Program-made: the position numbers and the translations under genes | Part shown: one piece after another, positions 35,112 through 48,483 of the stretch | Layout of the letters: the number at the start of each line of letters is the position of its first letter | Position numbering within the stretch: position 1 is the first letter of the stretch | NCBI GenBank assembly: GCA_021234155.1 | Contig: JAJEKV010000021.1 | Location: 12,211,760-12,275,759 of the forward strand | Length of the DNA: 64,000 bases | Source: Isoetes taiwanensis | Lineage: Eukaryota > Streptophyta > Lycopodiopsida > Isoetales > Isoetaceae | Direction of reading: 5' to 3' | The notes under the pieces: model-generated | What the model was told of the DNA's origin: nothing | Database searches by the model: none | What the model saw: the letters and a program-made list of their open reading frames with translations, nothing else

Positions 35112-35144
35112 ATATATCGGACGCCGACATATACGCCGATATAT
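35112..35144. promoter_or_regulatory. Inverted repeat at the expected transcription start
   Basis: ATATATCGG (35112-35120) and CCGATATAT (35136-35144) are exact inverted copies around a 15-bp spacer that itself contains gccgacatatacg. It overlaps the predicted start region or early 5' UTR of the CCA-enzyme gene. It could be a dyad protein-binding site or an RNA hairpin. Confidence 0.5.
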
Positions 35145-35224
35145 CGGTCTGCCTGTAATTGCCTACATGGCTCAGGTATCAAACACGAGTGTGATGCTAA
35201 TGGGGATCCGCTCTTAGGTTTTGG

Positions 35225-38200
35225 ATGGGTTTTGGATTGGTGCAAAGCCTTTCTCCATATCTGAGAGTCCGGGCAGTTCCTCTCCACGTCAAATCTTCCT
35301 GCGTTTGCAGCATTTTTCCGGCTCCCCATACTCCCCAATCAAGAAGAATTGGCTCTGCACTCACCTCCGGGAAGAGAGTAAACTTAGGTTGGATTGATTT
35401 GAGGGCAGGAAATTACAAAAAGATGGTGCATGTGCTTGATAGCATTCAATTGACAGCCAAGGAACAACAGATATTTAATACTTTACTCAAGACCGTTGAA
35501 CATGCTGGGCTTGCCACTCAATTACGTGTAGCAGGAGGATGGGTTCGTGATAAGGTATGCTTAGGATTTCTTGATTTTTCAATGTACAAATAGTCAATGG
35601 TTGATACATATATTATTCCAGCTTTTGGGGAAGGAATCCTCTGATATTGATATAGCACTTGACAACATCCTTGGAAAGGATTTTTGCGAGAAAATCAATG
35701 ATTACTTGGAGAGTGTTGGCGAGAAAGCTCACAATGTTGGTGTTATCATGAGGTGCTTTCTTCGCTCATAAACCATTTTCTGCAAGAGTTTAAGCATCAT
35801 TAGTAAGATACTTGTCTATCAGCAATCCGGAGCAGTCCAAACATCTGGAGACTGCCAGGATGCGTGTCTGTGGAGTGGAGATAGATTTTGTGAACCTCCG
35901 TTCCGAGACATATGCTGATTATAGTCGCATCCCATCCATGGTAAATCCAATATTCTATTGTTACCCTTTTTGTGTCTCTCAATTGGTTTTATAACCTTCT
36001 GTTGGAAATTGTGCTTCTGTCTTATAGTTTGCATCTATGGTTTACTGATATTCTTTTTGGTTCAACTATGTATTGCAGGAGTTTGGAACTGCCGAAGAAG
36101 ATGCATTTCGGAGGGACTTGACTATTAACAGGTATGCCCCCCCTCCTTTCCCCCCGGGCCCCCCCGCGGGCTGATTAGAAAATAATGGTTTCACATGCAT
36201 GAAGTTAATTGTTGCCTTTGCATACTTTATTTGTCTACTGAAGCATATCAAACCTGATACGGTTTTTTCATTATGTACTAAAAAGAAAGAAAGAAAGAAA
36301 GAATTTATTAACGTCTACGTAAGACCCGAAGGGTCTATGAGACCATAACATAACCAGAATTCAGGACCTCCAGGAGGAGAACCCTCCTGTTATCTAACGT
36401 ATGGAAACAAAAATATTAAGTTTAACAATTGAAAATCAAAGAATCTGCTCAGATAGGGTTTGATGGAGACAGCCCTTTCGTTCCTGTGACTGCTGTAAAG
36501 TACTTCATAATACCCCTTCTTGGCTTGCTTTGCTGCTTGCTGCTTGGCCTCTTCTGGAAAGACTTTTTATGTTTCATGGCTGCTAGACGGGGACAAACAT
36601 TTCTTATATATAGGTCTGCGATAATGCGTTTCTTGTAAATCTGCTCTTTTGATTAGTACATATAGGACTAAGTAACTTATAGACACTGGAGTTGCAATAG
36701 AATTAATCTCTTTCACCTGTGTAAGGTATCATTCTAGGATAGGAAAGAGCTGAATCCCACTGCCGAAGCCTATAAATTAGAGAGCATTGTAAAATGAATA
36801 AACAGAACTCATCTGCATAGTTTGAGATGCCTGGTACATAACGGTGCATGAGATGCAAAAATTTGCTAGATATCAGAATGTGATGAGGGAGAGATCAAAC
36901 ACGTTTTCTTCCTTGACAATGACTGTAGAAGGTATAGATTCCCCTAGCATAACCCATAGCATGATCATTGATGTGTTGTGTGGCAGGCTAAAGAACCATG
37001 TAGCTAGTTGCAGTTTCAGTTGCAAAGTGTTTTCCTTTGTTGCCCAGATTTAAGGTAGCGAAGGATGCAGTTAACCAGTTATAATTTGCAGACATAGTAG
37101 CTCTTATGTTTGTCTTTGCATGCTTGCATAGTATGTCTTCTACCTTATGATCTTTTGGGCTGAATTTTCTTATGTTCTGCCCCTTAGCTTGTTGTCCCGA
37201 ATTTTCTTTTATGCTTTTGTTGGTAATGCATTAAAGGTTTTGTCTGCAGATATGTTTCTTGCAAATGTGCTCTTTCATAGATTTAGTTAGTAGATACATT
37301 GAAACTTTACACAGCATGCACTGAGAGTTGAGATGTTGACATTTTTGTCAACAATTACATATTGATCTGCCAGAAGGAAAGCATCATAGCTGGCATATAA
37401 GGTTCATGAGATGCACAGAATGGTGTGACTGCCGGAAGGCAGGCATCATTGTTGACACATAAGGTGCATGAGATGCAACGATCAGAATAAAGTGTACTAA
37501 CTACGTACGATGAATGACAGTAGCATTTACTTTGTCCTTTACATTGATTGTGGAAAATATGGATTTCCATTGCATGCCCATAGAAAATCCATGCTCTGAA
37601 TCATGGGTTTCAAATGGAGCTCTCTAACGAGAACTCACACGTGGGCTAGGCAAGCAAGCTTAAAAACATGTACCAATCATGAGGAATTGAAGCACTTGAT
37701 TGTGGTCCATCCTCTAGTTTTGCTGGGATTTTATGCATATCTATAAGTGGCCTCCGCCAAATAGATTTACCTCTGATTAGAATCAAATTAAGCATACAAG
37801 ACTTACAACATAAACAAGGCAACTCCGCCGACGTGAGGCTTGAGTTATTATTGTCAGTTTTCTATGTCAGTGTTAGATGATTTTGAAGAACGGAGTGCGA
37901 ACTAGCTATGTGATGTGAAAGATGGAATGGCTTCAAGGTTTTGTTTTCTCATAGCAGATTCAAGTCCTTGCAAAGTCCAATACTGCAGAAGCTGGAGACT
38001 TGGGCTTGGACAGAAACATGAGTCTTCTGTTTGGCTATATGCATTGTGCTCTATTATGTTTTCTTCATAATATACAGATTTTTATGAAGTCATAATGAAT
38101 AAACAAAAAGCATATGTTGTGTCCAGTATAATATAGAAGCAGGATTTTGGGAAAAATTCAGGGAGTTTTTGCAGAGAGGTTGCTTTTTACAGTAAACTAA

Positions 38201-41200
38201 TATGCTGTCCTATATCATGCTATTAACTTAAATCGGTCATGCTTTTGGCTTCTTGTGTATGTAGAACCAATTGATTCTTTATACCTTGTGATATTGAATA
38301 TAACAAGGTTAAATTTGAAGACCATGAAACCTCAGGGTATTGTAATACAAAGACATTAAAGAAATAAGATCTATTACTTTGACTTCTATTGAAATGTTTT
38401 AACAAATACAGGAGGCAAAATGTACACAGTTGTCCAAAAGGGCCGTTTTATTGTTTTGCACACAAGTATGTGGGAGCTAAGGTGCACGATAACAGTAAGG
38501 GTAGACTCATGCGTCCATGTAGTACCAAACAGTATGTTATTGCAATTACAGGCATGAGTATGAAGACATCCAAATTTTTTAAATGCTCTTTCCTTAAGAC
38601 CATTTTGCAACATGGTCATTTGTAGAAGACATGTTATGACAATACAACTAGTCAAACAAGAATTCAGAGAGAGGAATTTCAGGAGGCAGAACCTGTCTCA
38701 GCATTGCCTGCATATTCTCAAAGTAGGATGTCCATTTCGGATCCGTTGCTATTCAATGCACCCAATCCATGGCCGTAATCAAAAGTAGTCATTTGAACTT
38801 ATGTGATTCTTATTATAACCACTTCGATGGAAACATTCTGCTCAGATGAATTGAATCAAACCTTCTTGAATATCTCCAGCATTGAACTGTGCCTTTGAAA
38901 ACTAGAACATGGTCAGTGCAGTATCCAACTTAACTATCCTGCTTGTGGGGCACAACAACTGGAAGGCTGAATTCCTAGCATTTTTGGTAATCTTTCAAGC
39001 CTTTCAAGACTATATTTCTCCCATAACATTTTAATAGGTCCTACTGCACATCTAACTTCTATGAAAGGAGAAAGATCCAACTATATTTGTGGATCAAATG
39101 CCCAGATCCTAAGATTCGTCGTTCAACTATTTTGTGGATCAGAAATGACGTTCTGGATCTCAATTGTGATGCATCTTCGACAGAACAGGATGCCTGCTTT
39201 CCATCTTTTTACATATACAACAGGTTCAGGAGGGTCCAACGATTACTGTTGATGATGATACTTCTAAGAGTGCCGGAAACAGATGATGCATTGATCTAGT
39301 CCAGGGTGTGGGATAGGAATTGCCCACCGAAGCAATAAGATCTTTTATGGTAGATTGTCGAAAGGTCAGTTAGAACAATTCTTTTATGGTAGATTGTCGG
39401 AAGGTCAGTTAGATCGAGTGTCAGAGTGCATCCATTTAAGCCAAATATCAGCCCATTATGCCAAATATTATATAAGGCTTCGTCAGAGTCTATCGAACAT
39501 TGTTTTTTCCTTTGTCACATCTTCATTTCATTTAGGATTAATAGATGTTTTTGCACAAAATGCCAAAGGCCCAATCAAAATGATGGGTCATTAGGGAGTT
39601 ATTAATAATAGGCTTGGAAATGAGCAGATCCCAAATGAATCTGAATTTGGAACGGCCCTTCAATCTTTGCATAGACCGATTTTGCCAATCGACTGGACTT
39701 GCAATACTTAGTTTCCATGTCCGACTTTTGCCGTTGGAATCACTTCTTGTTAAAGCCAAATATCCCACATGCCAGATGCTAAGATGGGGACAAAAGTTCT
39801 TATATATTGATATGGGATAACTCAGCAAGCCGTCTGATGAGCACAGAGCGAACTATTCTTTCGCCTTTTACTAAAGAATACCGTGTGCTCGTCACAAATC
39901 GCTGCATATGCCATTTTTGGGATGCCTTCTCTTTGGAGAGGGCTCAACAAAAAACAAATAGAACATCTTGCAAAAGCCTTTTCTTCTGCATCCCAATTAA
40001 AAGCGTTTGTAATGCATTTCTTGTAAATGTGCACTTTTGGTTAGTACATATAGGATTTCTCATACTTATTATTGAAACTAAAGCCGCTGCAACGGAATTA
40101 ATATCGCTCACCTGTGTAAGGCAACCATTAGGATAGAAGAGAGCTAAATCAGATTGCTGAGGCTTATAATAAGGGAATATTGTAAACTGAATAAAAAGAA
40201 CTCACCTGCAGAGTTTGAGGTGCCTGGTACATAAGGTCCATGAGATGCAAGAATTAGCTAAATATTAGAATGTGACGAGAGAGAGACCAAACACATTTTC
40301 GTCCTTTCCATTTACATTGACTGTAGAAACTATAGATTCCATAGCATACCCTTAGCATTGATCATTGACGTGTTGTGTGGCACAAGGGAATGGCTAAAGA
40401 ACTATGTAGCTAGTTGCAAAGTGTTTTCTCAGATTTAAGGATGCTCATTTCTTCTGAATCCCAGAGTTTGCAGACATAGTAGCTGTTATGTTTGTCTATG
40501 CATGCTTGTATGGTATGTCTTCTACCTTATGCTTTTTTATGCTGAATGTTATGTTCTACACCTTAGCTTGTATGCCTTTGTTGGTAATTCATTAAAGTTT
40601 TTGTCTGCAGATAAGTTTCTTGCAAATATGGCCTTTCGTAGATTTGGTTAGTAGATACATTGAGACTTTACACAGCATGATCTGAGAGTTGAGATGTTGA
40701 GTATTCTGTTAACAGTTACATATTGATCTGCCACAAGAAAGGCATCATTACTGGCATATTAGGTTCATGAGATGTACAGAATAGTGTGAATTAAGTACAT
40801 AAGCTGAATGGAACAGAACTCACCTTTAGAGTTGAGAAATTTGAGGAATTCGTGTCAACAATTACATCTGCCAGAAGGAAGGTATCATTGTTGGCACATA
40901 GGGTAGATGCAACAATCAGATTACAGTGAACTAACTACATAGATGAATGACACTAGCATTCACTTTTGTCCAATTGTGGAAAATATAGATTCCCATTGCA
41001 TGCCCTATAGAAGCATGGGAAGTGAGCTAGATCTCACAGGTGAGCTAGGCAAGGAAGCCTAAAAAGATGTACCTATAGCAGGAATATAATGTCATTTGAC
41101 AAGGAATTGAGGCATTTATTGTTGCCCATCCTCCGATTTGTCCATATCTATATATGGCCTTCATTTTCTCTAATTGCTGTGGTGGGTTATGTATGCAATG

Positions 41201-44200
41201 CACATAATCCATAGCAATAAATGGTTCTTGCAACTGTCATTTTCCAAACAGATTAACTTTTGATTGGAATCAGATTAAAGACACAAAATTTACAACATAA
41301 ACAAGAGAACTCTGCCAACGCGAGGCTTGAGTTATTGTTTTCAGTTTTCTATGTCACTGGTAGATGATTTTAAAGAAAGGAGTGTCAAGCTATGTGATGA
41401 GAAAGATGGAATGGCTCAAAATTTTATTCTCTCATAGCAGATCAAAGTCCTTGCAAAGTCCAATACCGCAGAAGCTGGAGACTCGGGCATGGACAGAGTC
41501 ATTAGTCTTCTGTTGGCTATATGCATTGTGCTCTACCAAATTTTGTTGGTAATATGACAGATTTTGAGTTACAATGAGTAGATAAAAAGCAAACTGATCA
41601 TGTTAAAGAAGAAAGATGGTAATGGACTTTTAAAATTTGCAAGTCTATGCAGTCCTTACTAATGCATCAACAGTCCACTTCAATTTAATCGGGAAGATGC
41701 ATTATCTCTTCCATTCTATTGTGCATCGAGGATGATGTTCTACTTAATCATTTTCAAAGATGTTTTGCAGTCTCTTCTATAATATCAACACTAGTTCTGT
41801 GGAGGATTACACAAAAAGAGGTAGGCACGTACATCATTTAGTTTGCTTCTACGTCATCCCCTGTTCTGTTTTTTCATCGTTGTCATTGTCGCAGGTCTAT
41901 CAGACTTAAAGGCAGGGGTTGTATCTACCCCGTTACCTCCAGAACAAACATTCCTAGATGATCCTTTACGAGTTCTTCGTGCAGTTCGATTTGGTACCTT
42001 CTATATTTTTCATGAAATCCATGTATGTATTTGTTATTCAATATTTATAGCTAGGATTAGATCTAATTGGAATTCAGCCGGTATGCGTAACTGAACTAAG
42101 TGGGTAGGCCATTTTGTGAGTTGGTTTTTGTTTTGTTTTAAGGAACGGTAGATTACGCTATACACCAAAACATAAATAGTCCTCTCTAAGAAAGCTTTGC
42201 TCATCAACAAATTCGGCACGACTCATTTGTGGAATCTGTTCTCGAAGGTGCACGTTTTGATTTTGAATTGGATGAGCAGCTACGAAATGCAGCCTCATTA
42301 GAAAACGTGAAGTATGCTCTTGCAACCAAAGTGAGCCCAGAACGTATTGGTCATGAAGTAAGTAGTTACAAGACAATTGCTCAAAATGTTGGCATGGGAA
42401 TAATCGCAAAGTGTCGTGTCCGGAATATGATGTTTGGGAATTGAAGTTTGCAAAATCTATGATGTGATTCTTTCAAATGTGATCCCGGATGTTTGCAGGT
42501 TGATTTGATGCTACTTGGGAATCAGCCAGTAAGAGCTGTTCGGCTGTTGCATGATGTGGGTCTCCTTGCGGTCATTCTAAAGTTGCCACAGAGGGTGGAA
42601 CCAACGGTTTCTTTGGCAGCTGATTGGTACAGGTTAGGATCCATTATGGGCATCCAGATGTTTATTGCTACTTAATTGACTGGCTCAGTTTTACTGTTCA
42701 GAGAGTCTGTGGACTACATGCAGACAGCATCAGAGGTCCTTGATATATTTGGCATTTCAAAGCTACCTGTATGAATCAGACACTTCGATTTTTTCTGCTC
42801 ATGTTCCCTGCCATTTGCTTACTATTGGTGAAATCTCAGATAGATGATCGAAGGATTCTTTTCCTTACTGCTTTGCTTCTGCCAATACGGCATGTGGACT
42901 GTCGTGATGCCAAAGGACGACTGGTATGTTTTGCTTCATTTGAGTTTATTAAACTGTGTTGCTCTTATCCTTGTGGCATTATTAGTTATATGGACAAGCT
43001 ATTTGAATTTTGTTAATGTAAAGACTCATCCATGTGTATTAATGTTGTGCTAAGTTTGTGCTTTAAATAATTTCAAATTCAGCATATTGGAATCCAATGC
43101 AGATTGATAATCTCATGCTAGATTCCTTGCTCGTCCAGCTTTTCTGGACTCCTTTGTCATGCTAGAAGGAATTTTATCTGTTGCACTTGGTGAAAGATCC
43201 CGTTAATGTGTTTTACAGTGCAAAGCATCAACTGGAGTGATAAGAGACACGCTGAAACTCAAGGCAAATGATGCAGATAAAGTAAGTTAAATTAGTGAAA
43301 TGTGCATGTTGCTTCACTCTGGGAATCACACTATAGAGTGCAACTGTTAATTAACAGCATTAGGTAGATGAAGACAATTTTTTCCTCGATTAGGGCCCAT
43401 TGATTGAGCCAGAGAACATGAGATCAGTCTGATTACAGAAAAAGTCACTCGTTTGCTAAATTATGCTCGAATCTTTCTGAAATATGGCACATTTTATTGC
43501 TTTTGAATATCCTGACAAATGGATGTCGAAAATAAAGGTTCAAAATATGAAGCTAGATGGATATGACGGAGTCGACCAAGAATCAAGATTAAACGATTAT
43601 GCTTCTTGAGCAAGAGCTGAATGACAGTCCTTAGTGACTAGAGGATGAATGCCATTCTAATGCCCATCTTGAAGCGAACAACATGTGCCAACAAGCTCCA
43701 GTCTATTTTCGTGATTGATGAGCTCATGCGCTTGCTGTTTCTGTCAATGGGAATGAAGACATTGCAGGGGCATCAAGAACACGCCCATTTTAATGTCTCA
43801 TATAGTGACCAAAGATCAGAGTGGATCAGGTAACAGTCAAGGTGGACATTTGAACCTATGGATGTTTTGGTTCTGGTCTAGATTAGCGTACATAGAGTTC
43901 AGCCCATTGGGTGCAAGGGTAAGGGAGGCTGTTGCTGACTCCAAGCTTCCCAGCATACAGAGGACCAAGCGGTGCACGAGACTACCGTTGGAGCAAATGC
44001 AATAAATTGGGGCCCCAATTCCACCTAGTGGGCATGCTTCCCTTAATATCTGGCTGCTTTTCCTAAGTCCTGGCAACAGTAAAACCTTAAATTCAGAGCC
44101 CTATCTATTTAGCCAGTACAGGAGTGCTCTGTACAATCCTTACAATGTAGAAAGACATTCTTCTGCTGGAATGTATTGAGTTTATTCTTTAGTGTAATAC

Positions 44201-45070
44201 CACAAAATGAGTACCAGGAGCAAAAAAATATTGATGAGGAATTAACTGTTCCTCCCATGTCTTTTCCTATTTTGCCTTTTCGGGTTTAGGCCTTTTAGCC
44301 TTGCCAACTCTATCTGATTCCAATGTTTGACAATCCCATTTTCACACACGGCTCTCATTATTGGTGGCATTTCTTTGACACTGATATAACATAACATGTT
44401 TTGCTTTCAGGTCCTTGCAATCCATGGTGTACTAGAAGAGTTTATAGATACTAGTAAATTGCTGCTCAACATTGATAAAGATAGTCTGGGAAAAAGAAGG
44501 GACATTGTTGCCAGCCAGAGGGTTAAAGCAGGTGCAAGTTATTGATAGCAAGATGCCCTCTTACTGTTTTTGACAATCCAACATGTGTGCAGGCTTTCTA
44601 TTGAGGAAGATTAAAGGCCTATGGCGTGCTGCTTTAATTATTTCATCAATATTGGAAAACTCATCCACAGAAATAGAAAGAATGACAGTAGAACAAAAGG
44701 CAAAAAGATGCATTGCTGTTGAGAACATGGTTCTTGAGCTTGGTTAGTTATATTCTGCTCAATTGCAATAATAGCAATTTAACATATGCAATATCTCTAC
44801 TAGGATTGGATAATATCTGGGACCTAAAGCCTTTGCTTGATGGAAGAGCCATAATGGATGTTCTTGGCCTTAAGACTGGAGGTCCCGAAGTAAAGAAATG
44901 GGTATGTAAACTTATGCTGTTAGTGAATAAATATTCTCTAATTCGTGCCCTATTTCTATGAATAGAAAGATCAGACAACTGAATGGCAGCTGGCTAATTT
45001 GGAAGGGACGCGTGATGAATGTGTTGACTGGCTAAAGAGTGAATGTGCTAAGCGGATTAGAGCAAGCTGA
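35225..45070 (+). CDS. CCA tRNA nucleotidyltransferase, 15 exons, intact
   Basis: Adds CCA to tRNA 3' ends; needed in cytosol, mitochondria and plastids. Exons: 35225-35554, 35622-35752, 35823-35940, 36079-36131, 41771-41820, 41895-41993, 42248-42357, 42499-42632, 42702-42768, 42840-42923, 43219-43281, 44411-44531, 44593-44742, 44804-44901, 44966-45070. All introns are GT-AG, and the exons sum to 1713 nt (570 codons and TGA) without a break. Class II motifs: GGWVRD (about 104-109), metal-binding SDIDIA (D118, D120), DFVNLRSE, RRDLTIN (204-210), DDPLRVLRAVRFG (249-261) and ERIGHE (292-297). Residues 1-66 are basic and Ser-rich like an organellar transit peptide. Met67 (35423), just before the catalytic core, could start a cytosolic form, as known for this enzyme in yeast and plants. 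An in-frame stop (TAA) ten codons upstream supports the first ATG. Intron 4 is 5.6 kb and repeat-rich. Confidence 0.95.
36283..36400 (-). mobile_element. LINE/SINE-like 3' tail in intron 4
   Basis: Read on the - strand, this ends in (CTTT)n after a section with gtctcatagac, gtagacgttaataaattc and a hairpin (CAGGA...TCCTG enclosing CCTCC-A-GGAGG at 36366-36376). The layout resembles the LINE 3' ends elsewhere in the window (hairpin, 'tctc..gtgg/gtag', 'gttaa..', then a short tandem tail) but with a different tail unit. It is probably a related short insertion. Confidence 0.45.
36600..38110. repeat. Intron 4 segmental duplication, copy A
   Basis: This ~1.5-kb segment is repeated in direct orientation at about 40000-41600. 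Shared landmarks, in order, are ttcttgtaaatctgctctttt-gattagtacatatagga, cacctgtgtaagg, ggtgcctggtacataagg-like, gatcattga-gtgttgtgtggca, ctgccagaaggaaagcatcat, and caaagtccttgcaaagtccaata-cgcagaagctggagact. Divergence with small indels indicates an old event. Copy A also contains an internal 52-bp tandem repeat (37377 and 37429). Confidence 0.85.
39341..39418. repeat. 39-bp tandem duplication
   Basis: tcttttatggtagattgtcg-aaggtcagttaga occurs at 39341 and 39380, nearly identical, between the two copies of the intron duplication. Confidence 0.9.
40000..41600. repeat. Intron 4 segmental duplication, copy B
   Basis: Direct copy of 36600-38110 about 3.4 kb downstream, ending some 170 bp before exon 5. 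The two copies span most of the intron between exons 4 and 5, so unequal exchange between them would change intron length without touching exons. Confidence 0.85.
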
Positions 45071-45403
45071 TTATCACAAAGTGATTAAAAAACTAGGGCG
45101 ATCTTGGGATTTCATCCCACTGCGTCATCAATGGGTCAATGTGAACCCTTGTGGGTGTACCAGGGAAAAACAGTTCTGCATGTTTCTGCACCCTTAACAC
45201 ATGCAACTTAACACCTAATTTTGATGCATCCACCATGGTTATGTGGGCAAAAAGGGTTGTACTCAGATACTTTGTCTTAGTAATTTGTGAAGCCACATGC
45301 ATACTGCAGCTCCTAATGGTCTGTTTGAATTTTGAATTTACGGATGCTAAAGATCCACTGTCTTTGCAAGGTGTTATACCAACATTATTAATTGATGCTT
45401 GCG

Positions 45404-46725
45404 TCTTGGCTAAGAGGCAGAGATGTGCCTATGTAAGACCCACTCTGTAGTGTAATATTTATGTGTAGAGCGTGAATGTGTTGTTACTGTTGTATCTGTG
45501 CATTACATAGATTCTCTTCCCTAGGTTTGAGAGCTAAAGAAGCAAGTATTGAAACATTGAACCCCTGACAAAGAACAAGGCGACTTGGGTTGGGTAAGGA
45601 AGAGCCATTAGAAAAAAAGCAGCAGACAGGTCAAAGACCCAGTCGCTGGGCCAGTCACTGGGCTTCCTTCCCTTTCGTCATTGAAAATAATGACAGGTCG
45701 TGGCCTTTGACTTCCCTTGCCTGCTTTCCTATGTTTTATGTTCCAATTTCTCAAGGAACCCACTTGCTGGCATTTCTTCCCTCTCTGCATCGAATCTAAG
45801 CTATGCCAGGCCTTGGGTTTGGGTTCCTTTGCCAGCTTCCCTATCTTGTGTGTTTCTTTGTCTAGAATGTGGATCATGGTCTTTGACAATTAATCTTGGC
45901 TAACCTTTTGATGAGCGCGACTGGCTTCATTGTTATCTTGATGCTCGCTGCCATGGCTAGATGTGCAATCCGAAGGAGCTTGTTTGGTTATGATCTTAAT
46001 ACGAAAGGAACCCCAGCTGGAGCTGTCAAAATGTAAGTTTTTGATATATTTTAGTGCATTTTCTGGATTGAAGAGAAAATGCAGATTATGCTGGAACTTC
46101 AGGTGATGTGCATATGTGATTAAATACGCGGTTGGTGTTGGCTATGCTTCCCAGCTGCAAAAAGAAACATAGGCTGGTTGGAATATTATTGTGTCTATCC
46201 ATGTGCAGAGTGATATCCCTTAGAATAAATATTTGTACCATGTATTTAAGCAGCACACATAGTACATGCTTGAGTTTTAAACCCACAATAGACTCACATT
46301 TTTTTTGGCAGTTGTAAGATCTTAGGATTTGGATGTTATATACTTTAATCAAGCCTAATCTATCTATAGAAGCTCTGGAACCTAAGACTTCTAGTAGCCA
46401 TTCTGCTTTAGGTCCCGTGTTTCTACTCAATTATGTTTTTACTGTTGTCTGTACCCATTTCTCATCCCATTCCCTTTCCTTTAGGATATGGCTCAAATCC
46501 AAACCCATATTGCTGCCCTATAGCCTACTCAGATATTGTCTTGATTCTCTCATAGCATCTTGGCTAAGAGGCACAGATGACTGTTCCTTTTTGGAACAAA
46601 AAGCTAGATGTGCCTCTGTAAGACCCTACTCTGTAATGCAATATTTATCTATAGAGCGTGAGGAATGTGTTGTTAGTGTATAGATTTGCTTCCCTCGGTT
46701 TGAGAACTAAAGGAGCAAATGTTTA
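45404..46725. repeat. Diverged direct repeat downstream of the CCA gene
   Basis: 45404-45570 and about 46556-46725 share, in order, ttggctaagaggcaagatg-like, gatgtgcct-tgtaagacc, ctctgta-tg-aatattta, tagagcgtga, gtgttgtta, ttcccttggtttgagaactaaagaagcaa-like. The second copy has a ~25-bp insertion after the first block. Between them lies no recognised gene, only short frames and a GC-rich patch with cagtcgctgggccagtcac near 45643. Confidence 0.7.
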
Positions 46726-46951
46726 AACTTGGAAGTACAACATTTTTTGAAAGTTGATTACAGGAAGATGAGATACTATCCTGGATCCCATGTATATTTA
46801 GCAGTGACTGCCTCATAAAGCATTATGGCATGTTTTTCTTGTCCTGCCATCTTTGCCTAAACAATTGTACCTAGCACTAACCATGATAAGGTTTCAGAGT
46901 TAGCACATTTTATTAGTCGTAGAAAGGGGATTTACCTTGCTATTCCTGTAG

Positions 46952-47477
46952 GGAGACCACAAATCTGGTGGGGTTATACCACTGGATGTGAAAGATGTTT
47001 CCATTATAACACAAGAGGTATGCTTACTGAATTGTCATTGTCATTGATTTAATAGATGTATGCGGCAAATTAAATGTATATGTTTTCTAGCACTAGTATA
47101 ACTGATCAACATGATGGTTTTTTTTTTTTTCAATTCCTATCATGACATGGAAGAGAGAGCAGCCTGGGACAGCTAGGATGCATAGGTGAAATAACAGGTA
47201 AGTAATGAGAGCAAAGCAACATGAGAGGTGAATAATTTTTTTCCGCTTATTTCCTTTTCCATTAGAAATGCAAATGCATAGAAAATGTTGCATGCAGTAG
47301 ATGAAAGGCAACAAGTTTGGTCATCCATAATGTTTGAATTCTGCAAATGCCTAGGACGTGTTTTATGTGCAAGAGGATCCACAGAAAAAGTTGTGGAAGG
47401 ACACAGGCAATTCTATATGCATAGTTTCAATATATGAAGGCTTGTCCACGAGAAATGAAGTTTCCACAACACCCAAG
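46952..47477 (+). other. Two exon-like blocks, possibly from a CACTA-type transposon protein
   Basis: 46952-47017 (acceptor cctgtag, donor GAG/gtatgc) reads GDHKSGGVIPLDVKDVSIIT. 47355-47477 (acceptor cctag, donor AAG/gtatta) reads DVFYVQEDPQKKLWKDTGN and on, without stops. Both are multiples of three and in phase. The second faintly resembles the DUF4216 domain of En/Spm-like transposon proteins (a DVFYV-DP---W block). The match is short and the assignment weak; a host gene is equally possible. Confidence 0.25.
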
Positions 47478-48483
47478 GTATTAGACCAGCAAACCAGCAT
47501 TAAGATTGTACAAGTGAGACAGTAATTTGTTAGCCTATGGCATTTAGTTTGCGACAATAGATATGGTTAGCTATTTATTTGTGATTATGTCCTACATATG
47601 TGGCAACTAGTGTAGTGACATACAATGAATGTTGGAGCCGTTAGCATGAAGGAAGCTTTCCCTCTATCGAGAATATGATAGCCATCTTTTGGAGCTCTTG
47701 TCTTCTCTTAGAAATTACAATAGACTAAATATGGAGCTTCCTTTAATACACCTGGATTTGTATTAATTGAAATCTGCTGTCATTAGTTTTGCAGCCAATT
47801 ATAGTCTCCTCTACATGTATTGGAACGGATTGTGGAGCACATGGAAGCATGGAATGTACCTTGCTAGAAAATACTTTCCACATGTAAGGAGAGAATACAC
47901 TTATATGTAAAATTCCAAGCAAGTAATGAACTGTAATCACATCTGAAGTGTTCCGTTATAATCTGTTTTTAATGTCCTCTATTCTTCCAAAGGTGGCTGA
48001 TACCTTTTGTATTTTCATGATTAGAACATAACTCCGCCATGCCATCTTTGTCAAGTGGAGAAGGTGACCTGAACAGCAAAACACAATGGAGAGAGGACTC
48101 ACAAGATGATATATATGTGCCACGTCGTCATGTTGAGTGGCAAATAGAGAAAAAGTAAAAGTAAGGCCCATGGGCTCGAGCATTCTAGGATGACTTATTG
48201 CAGCAAGTTACTTGCAGCGGGAGCACAATCGGCGGTGAAAAGTGAAAGCAGGTCTACAAAAATAGAAGCACGTCTACTATCGGTAATGAAGAAGCTTTGA
48301 TATGGCTATGGCTGCTGGACTTCTGAACCCCTGTCGTTCTTACCCAAGTCGCCCTAAACTCTCAGTTTTTTACACCAATCATCTATTCTTGGCTTTAGTC
48401 TCTGTTCTTACACCTGAAATCTCTTTGGATCACTCAATTTTTTGCCTTAATCTCTATTTTTGCATCTAAAATCGCTCTTAGTC
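47478..48483. other. No recognised gene
   Basis: Short frames only. The LTR of the gypsy element starts at 48484. Confidence 0.4.

Noticed and set aside
36366-36400. Short hairpins as a transcription terminator
   Set aside because: Bacterial-type terminators are not expected in this plant nuclear context; the hairpin belongs to a retroelement-like tail.
43645-44076. Frames in intron 11 of the CCA gene on both strands
   Set aside because: They lie between exons whose phases already join correctly, and have no recognisable domain.
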